This document shows, piece after piece, positions 1 through 11,413 of a stretch of DNA of 64,000 nucleotides (within the stretch, counting starts at the first letter, position 1; each line of letters opens with the position of its first letter). The translations under genes and the position numbers were made by a program. Origin of the DNA: Aralia elata (lineage: Eukaryota; Streptophyta; Magnoliopsida; Apiales; Araliaceae); assembly GCA_034770075.1 (NCBI GenBank), contig CM068385.1, positions 43,856,721-43,920,720 of the forward strand, read 5' to 3'. The notes under the pieces were generated by a model. The model was not told the origin of the DNA and ran no database searches. It saw only the letters and a list, made by a program, of their open reading frames with translations.

Positions 1-1600
1 TGCTTGCATTACTGTCAGACAGTGAGATCGTTTAGGTGAACAACCACCTTTGAACACTACTTTTGACTCTGAAGCAGTCACTAGATTCACCCGTTTCCGC
101 TGGCAGTCAATTATTGCATTATAATTCCCCAACCAGTCCATTCCTAAAATTATATCAAATTCCCCTAGTTGTATGGGAATGAGGTTCACAAGAAACTTGT
201 GTCCCTTAATCTCTATAGCACAATTCTTATAGATGGTTTTGACGGGAATTATCTCATTGTTTGCGATTTCCACATTAAAAGGTATGTCTAAATCTTCGCA
301 TGGTATTGTCAATTTCTTAGCAAAGCTATTAGACACAAATGAACAAGTAGCACCAGAGTCGAACAACACATATGCATTTAAAGTGTTGATAGGGATGATA
401 CCTGTTACCACGTCTGGTGCAGCAACAACATCCCTTGTCGTCATATTAAACGTTCTTGCGGTTGGACGACTTGGACCCCCAGCTCCTGCTACTGTTGGTT
501 TGGGATTATTGTTTGGGACTTGGTTTCCTCCCCCAGATTGGTTCCTACTTCTCGGGCAATTTCTAGACACATGCCCCGTTGCACCACAAGTATAGCAGGT
601 AACATTCGGGTTACTCTGACGAGTATTATCATTACTCTTTTTAGGACAGTAGGAGGAATAATGTCCCTCTTTCCCACAATGGTAACAAGTAACCACTCTC
701 TGGCGACATAACCCTAGGTGATTCTTTCCGTATATGGCACAACGACCCACCTTATTGTTGTTCTGGTTTCTGTTGTTGTTGTTGTTGTTATTGTTGTAAT
801 TATTACCCCTCCTTACAAAATTTGTAGGAACAGTGGCATCCCATTTCCTCTTGTTATTATTAGTACCCCCTGTACTAACTTCTCCTTTCAACTTCCCTCC
901 TTCATTCAAACTCCTTTTCTCTTTATGAAATTTTATTAAAGCTTCATTCTCATTTTCAGCTATAATAGCTTTCTCGAGAATTTCAGGAAAAGTTTTCACT
1001 TGAAACACTGACAACTTACTACGAATTTGGGGTTTCAATCCCTCTTCGTATCTCCTAGTCTTCCTTGCCTCTGAATCAACCTGGTGTGGGGCAAACCTGG
1101 CTAATTCATTGAACTTAGCCGTATACTGGGATACGGTAAGCTCTCCTTGTTTCAGTTCTAGGAATCGTACCTTCATACGATCCTGCATTGATTGGGGAAA
1201 ATAATTTTCGAAGAATAGTTCCTTAAACCTAGTCCAAGGAATTATACCTTCACCTGCACGAATTTTGGTATTTTCCCACCAATGGTTTGCCTCACCCTTG
1301 AGGAAAAAGGTGGCAAAGATCGTTTTTTGATCTTCGCCAACATTAGTTACCCTAAAAAAACTTCTCTATCTCGGTAACCCATGTTTGTGCTTCAATAGGT
1401 TCCGCAGCTCCCTTAAATTCCGGTGGTCCTACAAGTTTAAAGTCCTTGAATATTGTGCCCTGTGGATTAACTGGGGTGGGTTGAGGTGGTGGACGATTTT
1501 GTAAGGTTTCTAAGAGGATATTTACTAAATTGTTGTGTGGGATTTGGTTCGGTGGTCTCAGTTCGGGCTTGGGCTCTTCGTCCTGATGCCATGGTTCTAA
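1..1600 (-). pseudogene. E1 gypsy gag-protease, truncated by window edge
   Basis: Gag and aspartic protease of a Ty3/gypsy element, read right to left. The Gag core is visible (GPPEF and WW segments, then LELKQGE and FNELA). It is followed by a polyasparagine stretch around 760-800, two CCHC knuckles at about 580-690, and a retropepsin active site DSGAT near 360, followed by LGEFDIILGMDWL near 130-180. The ATG near 1590 opens a frame (MASGRR) different from the one carrying the rest of the N-terminus. A T7 run at 1353-1359 adds a further 1-nt frameshift. From about 1350 to base 1 the frame appears open. RT, RNase H and integrase lie outside the window. Gag packages element RNA; the protease cleaves the polyprotein. 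Pol is most similar in organisation to E2. Confidence 0.85.
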
Positions 1601-1805
1601 AATAAAGAAAAACAATTATAAATACAAAGATATGCTTACATAGAACTAACAATTTGATTATATAAACACAACTTGTATATAACACGCAACAACGATTACA
1701 TATTCGACTAGTAGTTATACTACTACTAGTTATTACAAGGATTTCCTATTTTACAACTCAAAATTTTGATATCGCACTAAGTACAACACATAAACTTAAA
1801 CACTA

Positions 1806-2381
1806 CTAAACTGCGCTATCACGCATCCCCTTATCAGCATCTCGTATCATATGACCGACTACTGCTCTATCAATCATATAATCCTCCTTCTCCTCTTCCA
1901 CCGGATACCTAAACACTCGTCGCTCTAGGCCATCAAATGCCGCCTTACTCTTCCTATCGGCTCTGTATGCCCGCATCTGTGCCTCCTGTTTCTCCTTCTG
2001 AGTGGCCTGAAGAAGTATCCTCAGACGCCGAGTCGTATATCGCTCACTCTCCAATAATCCTGCCGCTATGTTTGCCCGAGAGTTAGCAGCTTCTAACTCT
2101 ACTGTTGACTGCTGTACCAACTCAATAACTATCTCTTCGTGTCTTTCGACACTCATCATCTGACCCGCTCCAATATCCTCCTCAGAATCAGGGTCTACTA
2201 ACTGCCCATCTACAGGGTTCTCTGCCTCCTCTGCCTCTAATATCTCCTCGTCATGGATAAGTTCCTCCTCCTCTGGGTCTTCATCTTCTAAATCTAGCTC
2301 AGGGGTAGCCGGCTCATAATCAGTCACCTCATCGGGCTCACTGTCTGATAACCATCCTATGTGTTGGTTTACTCTGCCATC
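1806..2381 (-). CDS. E1 additional ORF upstream of gag, acidic coiled-coil protein
   Basis: Unrecognised product. The open frame of about 190 codons lies between the 5' LTR and gag. The N-terminal third is very acidic (runs of Asp/Glu); the middle is heptad-like, Glu/Arg/Ala-rich and probably coiled coil; the C-terminus is basic then polar (RVFRYPVEEE, then GHMIRDADKGMRD). It has no stop or frameshift although gag downstream is broken. There is no ATG near its start: the frame opens immediately after a splice-acceptor-like TTTTGTAG, and the first in-frame ATG lies within the acidic part. E2 has a homologous ORF in the same place (17226-18014) and E7 keeps its beginning. Expression by splicing is an inference. 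Function unknown. Confidence 0.6.
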   Translation of the reverse strand, partial: DGRVNQHIGWLSDSEPDEVTDYEPATPELDLEDEDPEEEELIHDEEILEAEEAENPVDGQLVDPDSEEDIGAGQMMSVERHEEIVIELVQQSTVELEAANSRANIAAGLLESERYTTRRLRILLQATQKEKQEAQMRAYRADRKSKAAFDGLERRVFRYPVEEEKEDYMIDRAVVGHMIRDADKGMRDSAV

Positions 2382-2518
2382 CTACAAAAGAATTTTAATT
2401 TATTTAGTATTTAGGGGGAAACAAATTTACACATAATATAAAGCTTTTAAGGTTATTTTATGTATGATTAAGTATTTTACGAACTCGAAGATCATATCCT
2501 AAGGTATTTCCTAACTAC
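2382..2518 (-). other. Putative 137-nt leader intron of E1
   Basis: Reading leftwards, the donor is CTAAG/GTAGTT next to the primer-binding site and the acceptor is TTCTTTTGTAG/GATGG at the start of the upstream ORF. The interval is AT-rich with a pyrimidine-rich 3' end. The E7 copy keeps both sites and nearly the same length (51003 to 50869, 135 nt). Not supported by transcript data. Confidence 0.4.
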
Positions 2519-2537
2519 CTTAGAGCTATAATCTACA

Positions 2538-2549
2538 GCTCTGATACCA
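2538..2549 (-). other. E1 primer-binding site, tRNA-iMet type
   Basis: The complementary strand reads TGGTATCAGAGC, the standard plant initiator tRNA-Met primer site, 3 nt inside the LTR end at 2553. It fixes this LTR as the 5' LTR of a minus-strand element. Confidence 0.9.
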
Positions 2550-3122
2550 ACCTGTGACGCCCCCAAATCTCTACACTCCCCTGTAGCAGATCTGGTGCTC
2601 ACGTGAAACTATACATCTATAAATATTCAATAAAATATGACTTCTACCTATCCAAGATTCACAGTATCCCATAACAGGTACTAGTTTCGGTCAGAACATT
2701 ATCTGTGTTTGGATACCCTCACTTAGATATATAGATTCATATCTTATGAATATCTCTTTCATATCAATATTCCCTATCTATCTGACATTCACAGTATTAA
2801 TGATAAGATTGTCCATAGAACTGAGCGGCGCATTCCGGTAAAGATGGCACCTTACCGGCGCTCATTAAGTGTAACCCCAGAGCTTATAGGACTCTCACAT
2901 CATTTAGATACCCTCATTCAGATGTATAGTTCATATAGACACTGTATTTAACTTAGTACAACTATTCTAAAGAATTTAAAGATCAGAGTATAACGCATTC
3001 TATAACATAAAGGATCGTAATATATTACATAACATTTTGTTCGGTTACATCATTCGTTATACTAAGTTATTACAACAACAAGTCTTTAAAAGACTTAAAG
3101 TATTCAACAACAAAAATAAAAC

Positions 3123-3181
3123 TTAATAAGCATGTCTTTTCCCCTTATCAGTCCCAGACGTGCTAGGGATATCATTTACAG
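3123..3181 (-). other. LTR mini-exon candidate of E1
   Basis: After TTTTGCAG the open frame reads VNDIPSTSGTDKGKRHAY and then TAA. It occupies the same place, with the same frame and Gly/Lys-rich ending, as in all other gypsy LTRs of the window. Confidence 0.45.
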
Positions 3182-3839
3182 CTGCAAAAGAAGATATGCG
3201 CAAGAATGAGCTACAAATGCTCAGCAAGTTCATTTGAATATATAAACACCATGTGTTTGATTTGAAAGATATCAACAATGTATACTGAGGGTTCTGTATA
3301 AGAACCATATATTTCATTTAGTTCTATCAGTCTTTAAAGACTTAGAACCATTTGAGTTTTGGATATCTGGTAGGTGATCAGCCTCACCAATATCCTAGGA
3401 GTATGCATATCATCCTACCATTTGTGGTCAATATATTATCGACATTTATTGGCCTTCCTATGAAGGCATTTCCATTTACTCAGTATAGATGTATTACCAA
3501 ACAATTTGGTTTGACACAACAATTTACGCTCGAATAAACAATATATGAATAATGATTCATTTCTTAAGTTATGCTGAACAAGAAGCAATAACTTCACAAT
3601 AATTGATAGCAAGATGTATACTACTTGCTTAAATATAACAAAGTTAGGAGACTTGCCTTAGCGTAGCTCACTATAATTTAGTACAATCGGTCAACGCACG
3701 TAGTCTACGTATACCAATAATAAGTGTTAGCACGTATATAAACATGTATCACGCCAATCTAAACAAGTTTCATTAAGGTTCGACGTTGATTCGGTATCTC
3801 GGTCGCGTCCTTAATGGCTAAACACATAGATTGTTTAAT

Positions 3840-4640
3840 AAAACTTCATTTGGAAGTCTAATTATTAGTCTAAATAATTTAATTATTATTTATAATATTT
3901 TTAGAAGCTTGGTATTATTTTTAAATAAATTTCAGAAGCTTGGAAGTATTTTTAAATAATTTTACAAGCTTAGGAATATTTTTAAATGATTTAATTATCA
4001 TTTAGAATAATTTTAAAACATTTAATATGTTATTTAAATGATTTATTTATCATTTAGAATATTTTTAGATATTTAAAATATTATTTAAATGATTTATTTA
4101 TCATTTATAATATTTTTAGAAAGATAGAATATTATTTAAATGATTTACATTATCATTAATAATATTTTTAGAATTTATTTTATCATTATAATAATTTAAT
4201 TATTATTTATAATAATTTTCAAAACTTAATTTAATATTTAAATGATTTAATTATCATTTAAAGTAATTTTTAAATACTTAATATATTATTTAAATGATTT
4301 ATTTATCATTAATAATATTTAAATATTTAATATTCTATTTAATTATTATATATAATACTTTTATTTACCATAATATCATTTTTAAATAATTAATATAATT
4401 ATTTAATAATTTAATATCATTTTTAAATAATTAAAACAATTATTAAATGATTTATCATAATTATTATTTATTATTTAATTAAATTAAATAATATTTCAGA
4501 ATATATAAAAATATTAAAATAATTTTTTTTATAATTAAAATGAATTTTCGGATTTATTTATTAATTATTAATAATTATTTAATATTTATTTATTATTTTA
4601 TAATTTATTTAATTAATTTTTATTTTATTTTTATTAAAAA
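3840..4640. repeat. AT-rich degenerate repeat island inside E1 LTR
   Basis: About 800 bp of almost pure A/T. A motif like ATGATTTAATTATCATTT recurs every 60-90 bp with changes. No coding potential. The LTR at 60412-63914 has a comparable island at a similar place. Confidence 0.7.
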
Positions 4641-4641
4641 T

Positions 4642-4667
4642 CCGTCGCTAAAGGGCTTTAGCGACGG
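4642..4667. repeat. Perfect 12-bp inverted repeat, TCGCTAAAG palindrome
   Basis: CCGTCGCTAAAG and CTTTAGCGACGG are separated by GG. A third half-copy (TCGTCGCTAAAGG) starts at 4708, 66 bp downstream. It stands at the edge of the AT-rich island. Confidence 0.8.
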
Positions 4668-5432
4668 TCTGCATAGAATAATAGGTTTCTGGGTTTGTAC
4701 ATGAATTTCGTCGCTAAAGGTGTTCTTCATGAAGAACACTTGGTCAATGTCCAACAGTGACTTTTGACCTCAAATTAATCTCAGCTCGTTTGATGTTTGT
4801 GTTTGATTTTTGTTTGTTGTTATAGCCAACATGGCAGTGTACAACGACATATCAAATTTCACCTCAAACAATATCATATCATGCTCTAAATTTGATGGTC
4901 AAACCACCGGGTTCAAACTGTTCTTGAGTTTCTGGGTTACCCAGAAACTCAGTCAGTCATGGTCAGTCAACGCTATTTGACCATTAATAACTTTTAACCT
5001 AGAGATAATTTAACTATTCTACCAATTAGATTTTAAAGCTAACATGGCATACTACTGATTCATGCTTTAAAACACATCAAACAAACATTTTAAGCCGATC
5101 AAAAGCTCTAACAGAAAGGCCTGTCAGACTGTTCTTGACTGCCAAGAACAGTTTGAGTTTTTGGCTTGATTTTCATATCTAGATGTTATGTAAACATGTT
5201 TTAACCGCCCAGATCACTAAATAACATATTAATAAGGATTCCTAAACATCTAAAACACAAAAAATTTGCAGGCTTGAAGATCAAACATAAATTAGGGTTT
5301 TGGGCACCTTTTTCTTTAAAATTTGATTTCTGGCTTCTGATTCTGAGCTTGTGGTTGCTAGGGCTTGTTTAGGCTGGTAATATAAGTGTATAGATTCACA
5401 ATTTCGTAGGTTTTAACCCTAGCATCTCATTC

Positions 5433-5440
5433 TATTTATA
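5433..5440 (-). promoter_or_regulatory. TATA box of E1 5' LTR
   Basis: TATAAATA on the minus strand. Eleven copies of AGGGTTT (telobox type) lie at 5294-5977, ten of them upstream of this box, as expected for U3. Confidence 0.55.
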
Positions 5441-6389
5441 GGCTTTGAAATTAGGGTTTTCTTAAACTAGTTTCCAAATCTTGTCTCCAAAAATATCCAA
5501 CCTTGATACTTGTGCTGCTTGAAGCCTGATCTAATTCACCTACTTGTGCTGGAGTGTGTCAAGCACAAGCTTGCACACTCCTAGCTTAATTTTCATTGGC
5601 TAGGGTTTTATTTTTCATTTATTTACTTACTAATTAAATCTAGATTTTTGTTAATCATGATTAGGATGTTAATTTAGGTTTAGTAATACCCTAATTATGA
5701 TATTATATCACAATTAAGATTTATAACTCCATAATTTAGTGTTTTTGAATCAAATTAGGGTCTTAGGGTTTCTAATTAGGGTTTAGGGTTTTCAATCCTA
5801 CAATTAGGGTTTTAATCTTTCGTTTAGGGTTTAGTTTAATCCTAATGATTCATAATTAACGTTATGATTAATTATTTAAATCTTAATTATATTAATTAAG
5901 ATTATTGTACAATAATTAGGGTTTTAATTAATCAATTCAGACAATTATTATCAATTAGGGTTTTCAACTTAGGGTTTCTATTTCCGTGTAACATTTTAAA
6001 CCCTATTTAACTTATTTTAAAATTTTATCAGTTAATATAATATTATATTAATGTCGAAGCACGATAAATCACTTCGTCATTTCCAAGCACGACACAGCAG
6101 CTTACAAAAATAATTTGCCGAGACGCTTCTCGGTGAATTCGCCAGAAGCACGACAAATCATTTTGTCCGATTAAGCACGACACAGCTGCTTGGCGAAAAA
6201 ATTTTATTTGACCTAATTGTTTAATAAAATACACAATCACATAATACAAAGTCATATCATAAAATTTCATTTATTAAACACATAATTTACATATACAGAT
6301 CTTATTAGGGTTCGGAATATTACAATAACTAATGATCTATTACTGTTAAAAGCAAATATATGAATCTGCATAAACACACAATAGATTCG

Positions 6390-6590
6390 TTGGTACAGTT
6401 GCTTTAAGTGTGATTTTTGCAACAATGAGGGCTAGGGTTCAATTCCTTGCAACAACAACTTGACATTTTAATTTTAAAATATTTGACACTAAAAGTGGCG
6501 GTGGCCTGGACTAAAATAATTTCTAGCAAGTATTGATCTCCAGACCTCCTCCAAAACACCTTATCTTCCAACTAAAAGCCACTGAACCAA
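6390..6590. repeat. SINE-like inverted pair of tRNA-type heads
   Basis: On the plus strand, TTGGTACAGTTGC at 6390 resembles a pol III box A and GGTTCAATTCC near 6437 a box B, about 33 nt apart. On the minus strand, from 6590, a second head begins TTGGTTCAGTGGC and runs to a degenerate box B near 6540. The two arms are alike and face each other across about 85 bp. Both are degenerate and no A-tail or target duplication was found. Confidence 0.3.
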
Positions 6591-6887
6591 CATAATTAAA
6601 CATGTAAAAGTTCATCTAACATTAATACTTAAGATATCCAAAACAATTTTTATGTTAAATGAATTAACCCACATATAGCAGTACTTATTCTCAAAGACGC
6701 TAGAAGGTATTGATCACGTTGAACTATACTGCCAGTTTGAGGAGCACTCCTTTTTTTTTTTTAAACAGCCTACATATTTCGAAGAGCAGTACTACAGAAA
6801 AAAAATCCTTGCATCTGTCGAGTATTATTCAAAATATATCCATACAATCATGATTTATGAAAATTATGAGTTAGCGCTGATGCCAAT

Positions 6888-8168
6888 TGTAGGAAACGAT
6901 TACCAAATAAATTAATAATTTTTCCTTTTAAAAATTATTACCCTAAAATCTTTCTCATAATTTAGTATAATCAAAAACTATATTACATACCTCGTGCTCG
7001 GTTGTAGCACAATGGAGAATTTTTGCTTATTTTTGATAATTGATTTTTTTCCCTCCTGATCTTCCTCCCTATGATCCTTATTTGATATCACGTACTTTTC
7101 TGAGTGTGGTCTCAAAATACTGCAAAGTGATAAAATATATAGAGTCCTCAACTCCCTAATATTTATCAGGATATTTGAAAACTTTTCTGATATATTTATC
7201 CTGTTATTTTGTTATATCTTAATAAGGGCTAGAGTGGGGATCAAGTAGGATTCTATAATTCTAGCTCCAATATAATACTAATTTCTGATTAACTCATTAA
7301 TCAATTAGAATTATATTAATTATAACTAATTCCACTAAATAGTTATAATTGCACTCTAGAATGAATAGAATTAAAATTAATTAATTAAATCCTTCCACTA
7401 TTAGTATCTTGCAAAAATACTCCTCTACAATAATATCAATAAACGTGTGTAGGAATAAAACTGTTAACCCATTACGTTTACTGCTTATACCCTTGACTAC
7501 ATAATTTATAAACTTTTGATCACACATTAATTTAATAAATTAAATTAATACTTTAGTAATTTGAATTACTAAAATACTTGGCTAAGATTCTGGTGATCAA
7601 CCAATAAATTATATCAAGGGGATACTATAATTTGATTGTAGAATTCCATCTTGAAAAATACATGTTCCTAATTTCATAACATATATCACCCAACATATTG
7701 AGGTATTGATTGTATTAAAAGTCTCACTCTTTAATATATTAAAGTGACATACATTATAAATTCAAGTTCATTATTCTCTCAGGATTAAGAGTAATTGCAC
7801 ATTAATAGTAATTGAAATTTTTTTTATAATAACATCATTTAACAAATAATTTTTCGTAACGATCCAGTTCTATGTATTTCAAAAATACACCAATACACTA
7901 GATTAAAGTCTCCACTTTACATGACTAAGACAAATCATCCAATCGAGTATATTACAATCTATTAGAATGGTATGTCCATTTCCATCTAAGATTGAGAACG
8001 ATATATTTCTTTAATTATACATAACATATAATTTATGTTTTCTGTATATGACACTCCTTCATATACATAAATTATAAAATGTATAATTATGGACAAAATT
8101 TATGACACATTTAATTATGCAAAATAAAATAAAATTTTATTATTAAAATAATAAAATAAATATCAACA
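6888..8168 (-). repeat. Possible old LTR remnant
   Basis: AT-rich non-coding DNA. It begins TGTAGG and is preceded by a degenerate primer-site-like string (ATTGGCATCAGCGC on the minus strand). A TG...CA pairing with TGTTGATA at 8168 on the minus strand is possible. No target duplication or coding region supports it. Confidence 0.25.
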
Positions 8169-8238
8169 TTGGGTTTTACTGGGCTTAAAACCTTACATGA
8201 ACATGCTTCATTTTAATGTAATTAAATTTATATTCACC

Positions 8239-8353
8239 GAATAGAAAAACACTCTTTAAATTAATAAATTATTAATTTATCGATTAAATAATAACTCTCT
8301 AAATTAATAAAATTTTACAGTCCCAACAGTATTAATTTATAGAGGTTCTACTG
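8239..8353. mobile_element. Emigrant/pogo-like MITE
   Basis: The right terminal repeat, read inward, is CAGTAGAACCTCTATAAATT, flanked by TA, which is the pattern known for Emigrant-type pogo MITEs. The left end is degenerate (TAGAAAAACACTCTTTAAATT). The interior repeats CTCTAAATTAATAA and carries CAGTCCCAACA, also typical. Too short to encode anything. Confidence 0.55.
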
Positions 8354-8586
8354 TAGTATGAAATATTAGACTTGAAGACAGGAAAGAATTAGCAATAATA
8401 CGTGTGATTATCACCTTAATTTAAAAATATTAATAACCAACCACTTACATTTCACAAAAATTTTTATTTATTTTTTGTACTCAATATATTGACAGTATGA
8501 GCAGCCCCTAAGTTTGAAATACTTCACTACTGGGTCCTAATCTTAACAATAAGGAATTATCATCAAAACTACGAAGAACCGTAGAC

Positions 8587-8703
8587 ATAAAAATAAAAAT
8601 AAAAATAAAAATAAAAATAAAAATAAAAATAAAAATAAAAATAAAAATAAAAATAAAAATAAAAATAAAAATAAAAATAAAAATAAAAATAAAAATAAAA
8701 ATA
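8587..8703. repeat. AAAAAT hexanucleotide microsatellite
   Basis: About 19 nearly perfect tandem AAAAAT units. The reverse frame gives a Phe-Ile repeat, which is a by-product. Confidence 0.95.
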
Positions 8704-8829
8704 ATCGAGGCATTCAAGATTTTAAGTACTTTGTTCAACTATATGATCATCACAAACACAATAGAATTAGAACATTTTCAAAGCTCACAAACAAGATTCC
8801 AAGAATACCCACAAGTTATGGATCACAAG
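8704..8829. other. Host-like flank with left target duplication of E2
   Basis: Non-coding. The last five bases (8825-8829, ACAAG) are duplicated at 20288-20292. Confidence 0.8.
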
Positions 8830-9121
8830 TGTGACGCCCCCAAATTCTGTCGTCACTGTCTCGAATTTGGTTCATCACGAGCTAACACAATAATGACATA
8901 AAACTAATGCAGCGGAAAAGATCGAATAAATTACATTGATTTAATATAATTATTCTCGTCCCAAGGTCTCGCAACCGATACTACAATACTATCCAAAAGT
9001 CTTAATTTAACTGAAATATAGTACTAATACATAATCCATGCCTAAGCTTATTATATAACCAAATTTAGAAAACTTAAGCAATCATAGTAATTAATATTCT
9101 TCCTAAGGAAGAACAAAGCTA

Positions 9122-9180
9122 CTATGTAGTTTTGCCCTTTCCCTTATCCTTGCCTGAAGGTTCACCTCGCTCTGCCCTAA
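9122..9180 (-). other. LTR mini-exon candidate, E2 3' LTR
   Basis: After CCTTTTAG the frame reads RAERGEPSGKDKGKGKTT and then TAG. A donor-like site at 11322 would give an intron of 2,142 nt (11322 to 9181). Confidence 0.5.
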
Positions 9181-10220
9181 CTAAAAGGTTTAAAGAAAGC
9201 AAGAATGAGCAACAAATTTGTCAAGCAAGTATATACAATGAGGGTGAACAATATAAAGTTCAAATTTCAAGGGTATGACAGTAAAGGACAATTCAAGGAT
9301 AATAGGGATAATCAACTGTTATACATAAGAGTCGCTATGGACTGGAGAATATCAATAGGATTCTTGCATCTAATCATTTCAAGTCCAAGAATATGAACAC
9401 TGAGTAGTCACTAAAGGACTAAGAATTCCTGCTAGAATTAACAGTTTTTATATTGAAAATCCAATAAAAACAAGTACACAGTTGATCAGCCTATAGTACC
9501 CCAGATTATACATAACTGTCACATGCTTGTAAGTGCGCACGTCGGTCCCTCGACAATATATAATTTTTTCCCTTTTATGAGGGTTGTTCATCTCAGTAGA
9601 TAAGAGTTCTCAACAAGACAATTGATTTAGAATAGCTTTCTAACACATGTATATTAGTCTAACCGAAACAATGGTTTAGACAACCTTTATAACCATATTC
9701 AATGATTTAATGAATACCAATGCTCGCAATGAGGTTTAAGGGATATTAATCTTAAACCAATCCTTAGAATATGAATGACAGTTTATAAAACATAAGAGTC
9801 ATTGTCACATACTTGTATGATACATGAATATACAAGTTTACATGTTTGCTCAATATATCGAATACTTGCACAATATACCACATCCTGCTCGAATGTAAAT
9901 TGAGTAGGGATAAAGGAAACTTGCAATATGTAAGAGGTTCAAGGTAAGAACTTGCTCAATATAAGTTTGAGTAAGGTTGGGGAACTTGCCTTTAGCGCAG
10001 TCTACGAATTTAAAGCTTAATGACACGTTGCAATCCTATTGTATAATAATTATAAATAAGAATTCCATTAGTCCTACAATTTCATATATCAAATAACACT
10101 ACATCATATTTGGATACCAAAAACATTACTACAACTTCTGCTCTACACTTTAGAATAACAATGCAAGCAATCCACAAGACTCAGATTACAAAAAGAATCA
10201 TCTTGACCACTCTGCAGGAG

Positions 10221-10267
10221 GGCGCAACTGCGCCCTGGTTAAGCTTAGGGACGGCGCAGCTGCGCTG
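10221..10267. repeat. GC palindrome doublet 1 in E2 3' LTR
   Basis: GGCGCAACTGCGCC and GGCGCAGCTGCGCT have cores at 10222 and 10254, exactly 32 bp apart. In the 5' LTR (19578-19624) both sites carry the perfect CAGCTG centre and again lie 32 bp apart. Confidence 0.9.
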
Positions 10268-11064
10268 TCCCCTGGCCAGACCAGGGTTGAGCTTCTGCCT
10301 TCCTGGTTTCAGTCCACTATCTAGCATACCAATACATTAACAATTACTATGTACACATGTTGAAGAGGTTTGCATGCTCACATGATCATTTCAAGTTTAT
10401 ATTACTACTCTAAAATTTCTTAGTCTAGAACTTTTGGTAAAATAATGTCGGACAAGTTTAAGAATCCATGCGACTTACCATACCAAGTACTTATTCATAT
10501 ACAAAGGTTATAACATCGGAAATACGCATGCTCATGTGTTCATATCATCTATACTTAGTTAACATAGTCCACAACTCAGAAATTTTACCTAAATTCATGC
10601 TCGAACGATGCAATGCTATAACATACTAGAGGAACACATATACACATCGTGCCTGAGAAATATTAGAGTACTAACATGCATGTCCAACATCTCTTAATGA
10701 AATTATCATTATAATCATGCATGTTTGCTTTGAAATGTCCAAGGTTTGCCTTTAAAAGTCGTTTTAAACTAGGTTGTGATCGTCTAGCACACATGAAGCA
10801 TCTTGGAACCCTTATGTCATGTATAATCAGACCGTATACACATGCTCGTATGATCAGAACTTAAACATTGTAAGTTTCGGTAAAGTCTAGTTTCAAAACT
10901 ATGAGTTTTCTTTCGAAAATGACATGCGAAATGAAGTTAGGATGCTCATGCTATGCAAAGCTACTAATAAATAGGTTTTAACTCATTTACATACTTAATA
11001 AAGTCAAACTAACATGTCGAAAATTTTGGAAATCAGCAGAACAAATTGGGTTTGTCTGGCACCC

Positions 11065-11111
11065 GGCGCAGCTGCGCGGGTATGTACTACAGAAGTGGCG
11101 CAGACTCAGTG
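11065..11111. repeat. GC palindrome doublet 2 in E2 3' LTR
   Basis: GGCGCAGCTGCGCG, then a decayed GGCGCAGACTCAGTGCC, with cores at 11066 and 11098, 32 bp apart. This part is deleted from the 5' LTR. Confidence 0.75.
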
Positions 11112-11406
11112 CCCAGATTGACTCTATTTCAGCAGAATCCTACAATGTACATGGCTAAACCTTCCTGGATGCAGCTAAATTCAATCACATTGTGTTCTTA
11201 GCATACATATGGACTCACATAACAACATAGCTTCAACTACCAACTAATTAACAAGAGATTTTCGTGCATTTCTAAGATTTTGCCAAACTTGAAATTAAAA
11301 CATACTAAAGCAATATTATTACCTCTTGAAGCTAATAGCAGATTATCACTCCTAATGGACTAAAACTCAAATTTTGCAACCCAATTTTTGTGAAGTAAGG
11401 CTTCCA

Positions 11407-11413
11407 ATTTATA
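11407..11413 (-). promoter_or_regulatory. TATA box of E2 3' LTR
   Basis: CTATAAATTGG on the minus strand, about 85 nt upstream of the donor-like GTAATA at 11322. Absent from the 5' LTR because of the deletion. Confidence 0.55.

Larger units (their letters stand above)
2553..6324 (-). repeat. E1 5' LTR (3.77 kb)
   Basis: On the minus strand it begins TGTAATATTCC and ends GGGCGTCACA, directly against the primer-binding site. Blocks shared with the other gypsy LTRs in this window are present: the GGCTGATCACC block near 3370-3385, the TGAGC/GCTCA hairpin near 3208-3225, and the acceptor with mini-exon at 3123-3181. An AT-rich island of degenerate repeats fills 3840-4640, and short inverted repeats lie at 4642-4667 and 4937-4962. 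The flank after 6324 is ATAAC; the matching duplication at the other end of the element is outside the window. Confidence 0.85.

Noticed and set aside
1350..1362. T7 run in E1 gag as a programmed frameshift site
   Set aside because: The shift needed is +1 within the middle of gag, not the usual -1 slip before pol, and E2 has no such run. A mutation or base-call error is simpler.
8310..8330. CCCAACA as the end of the LTR-like block starting at 6888
   Set aside because: This string belongs to the Emigrant-like MITE interior, so the LTR end, if any, lies further left.
8508..8738. Phe-Ile repeat ORF on the minus strand
   Set aside because: It is the translation of the AAAAAT microsatellite.
10110..10340. 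76-codon ORF in E2 LTR (and copy at 19467-19697)
   Set aside because: Duplicated because the LTR is duplicated; it overlaps the palindromes and is not kept in other LTRs.
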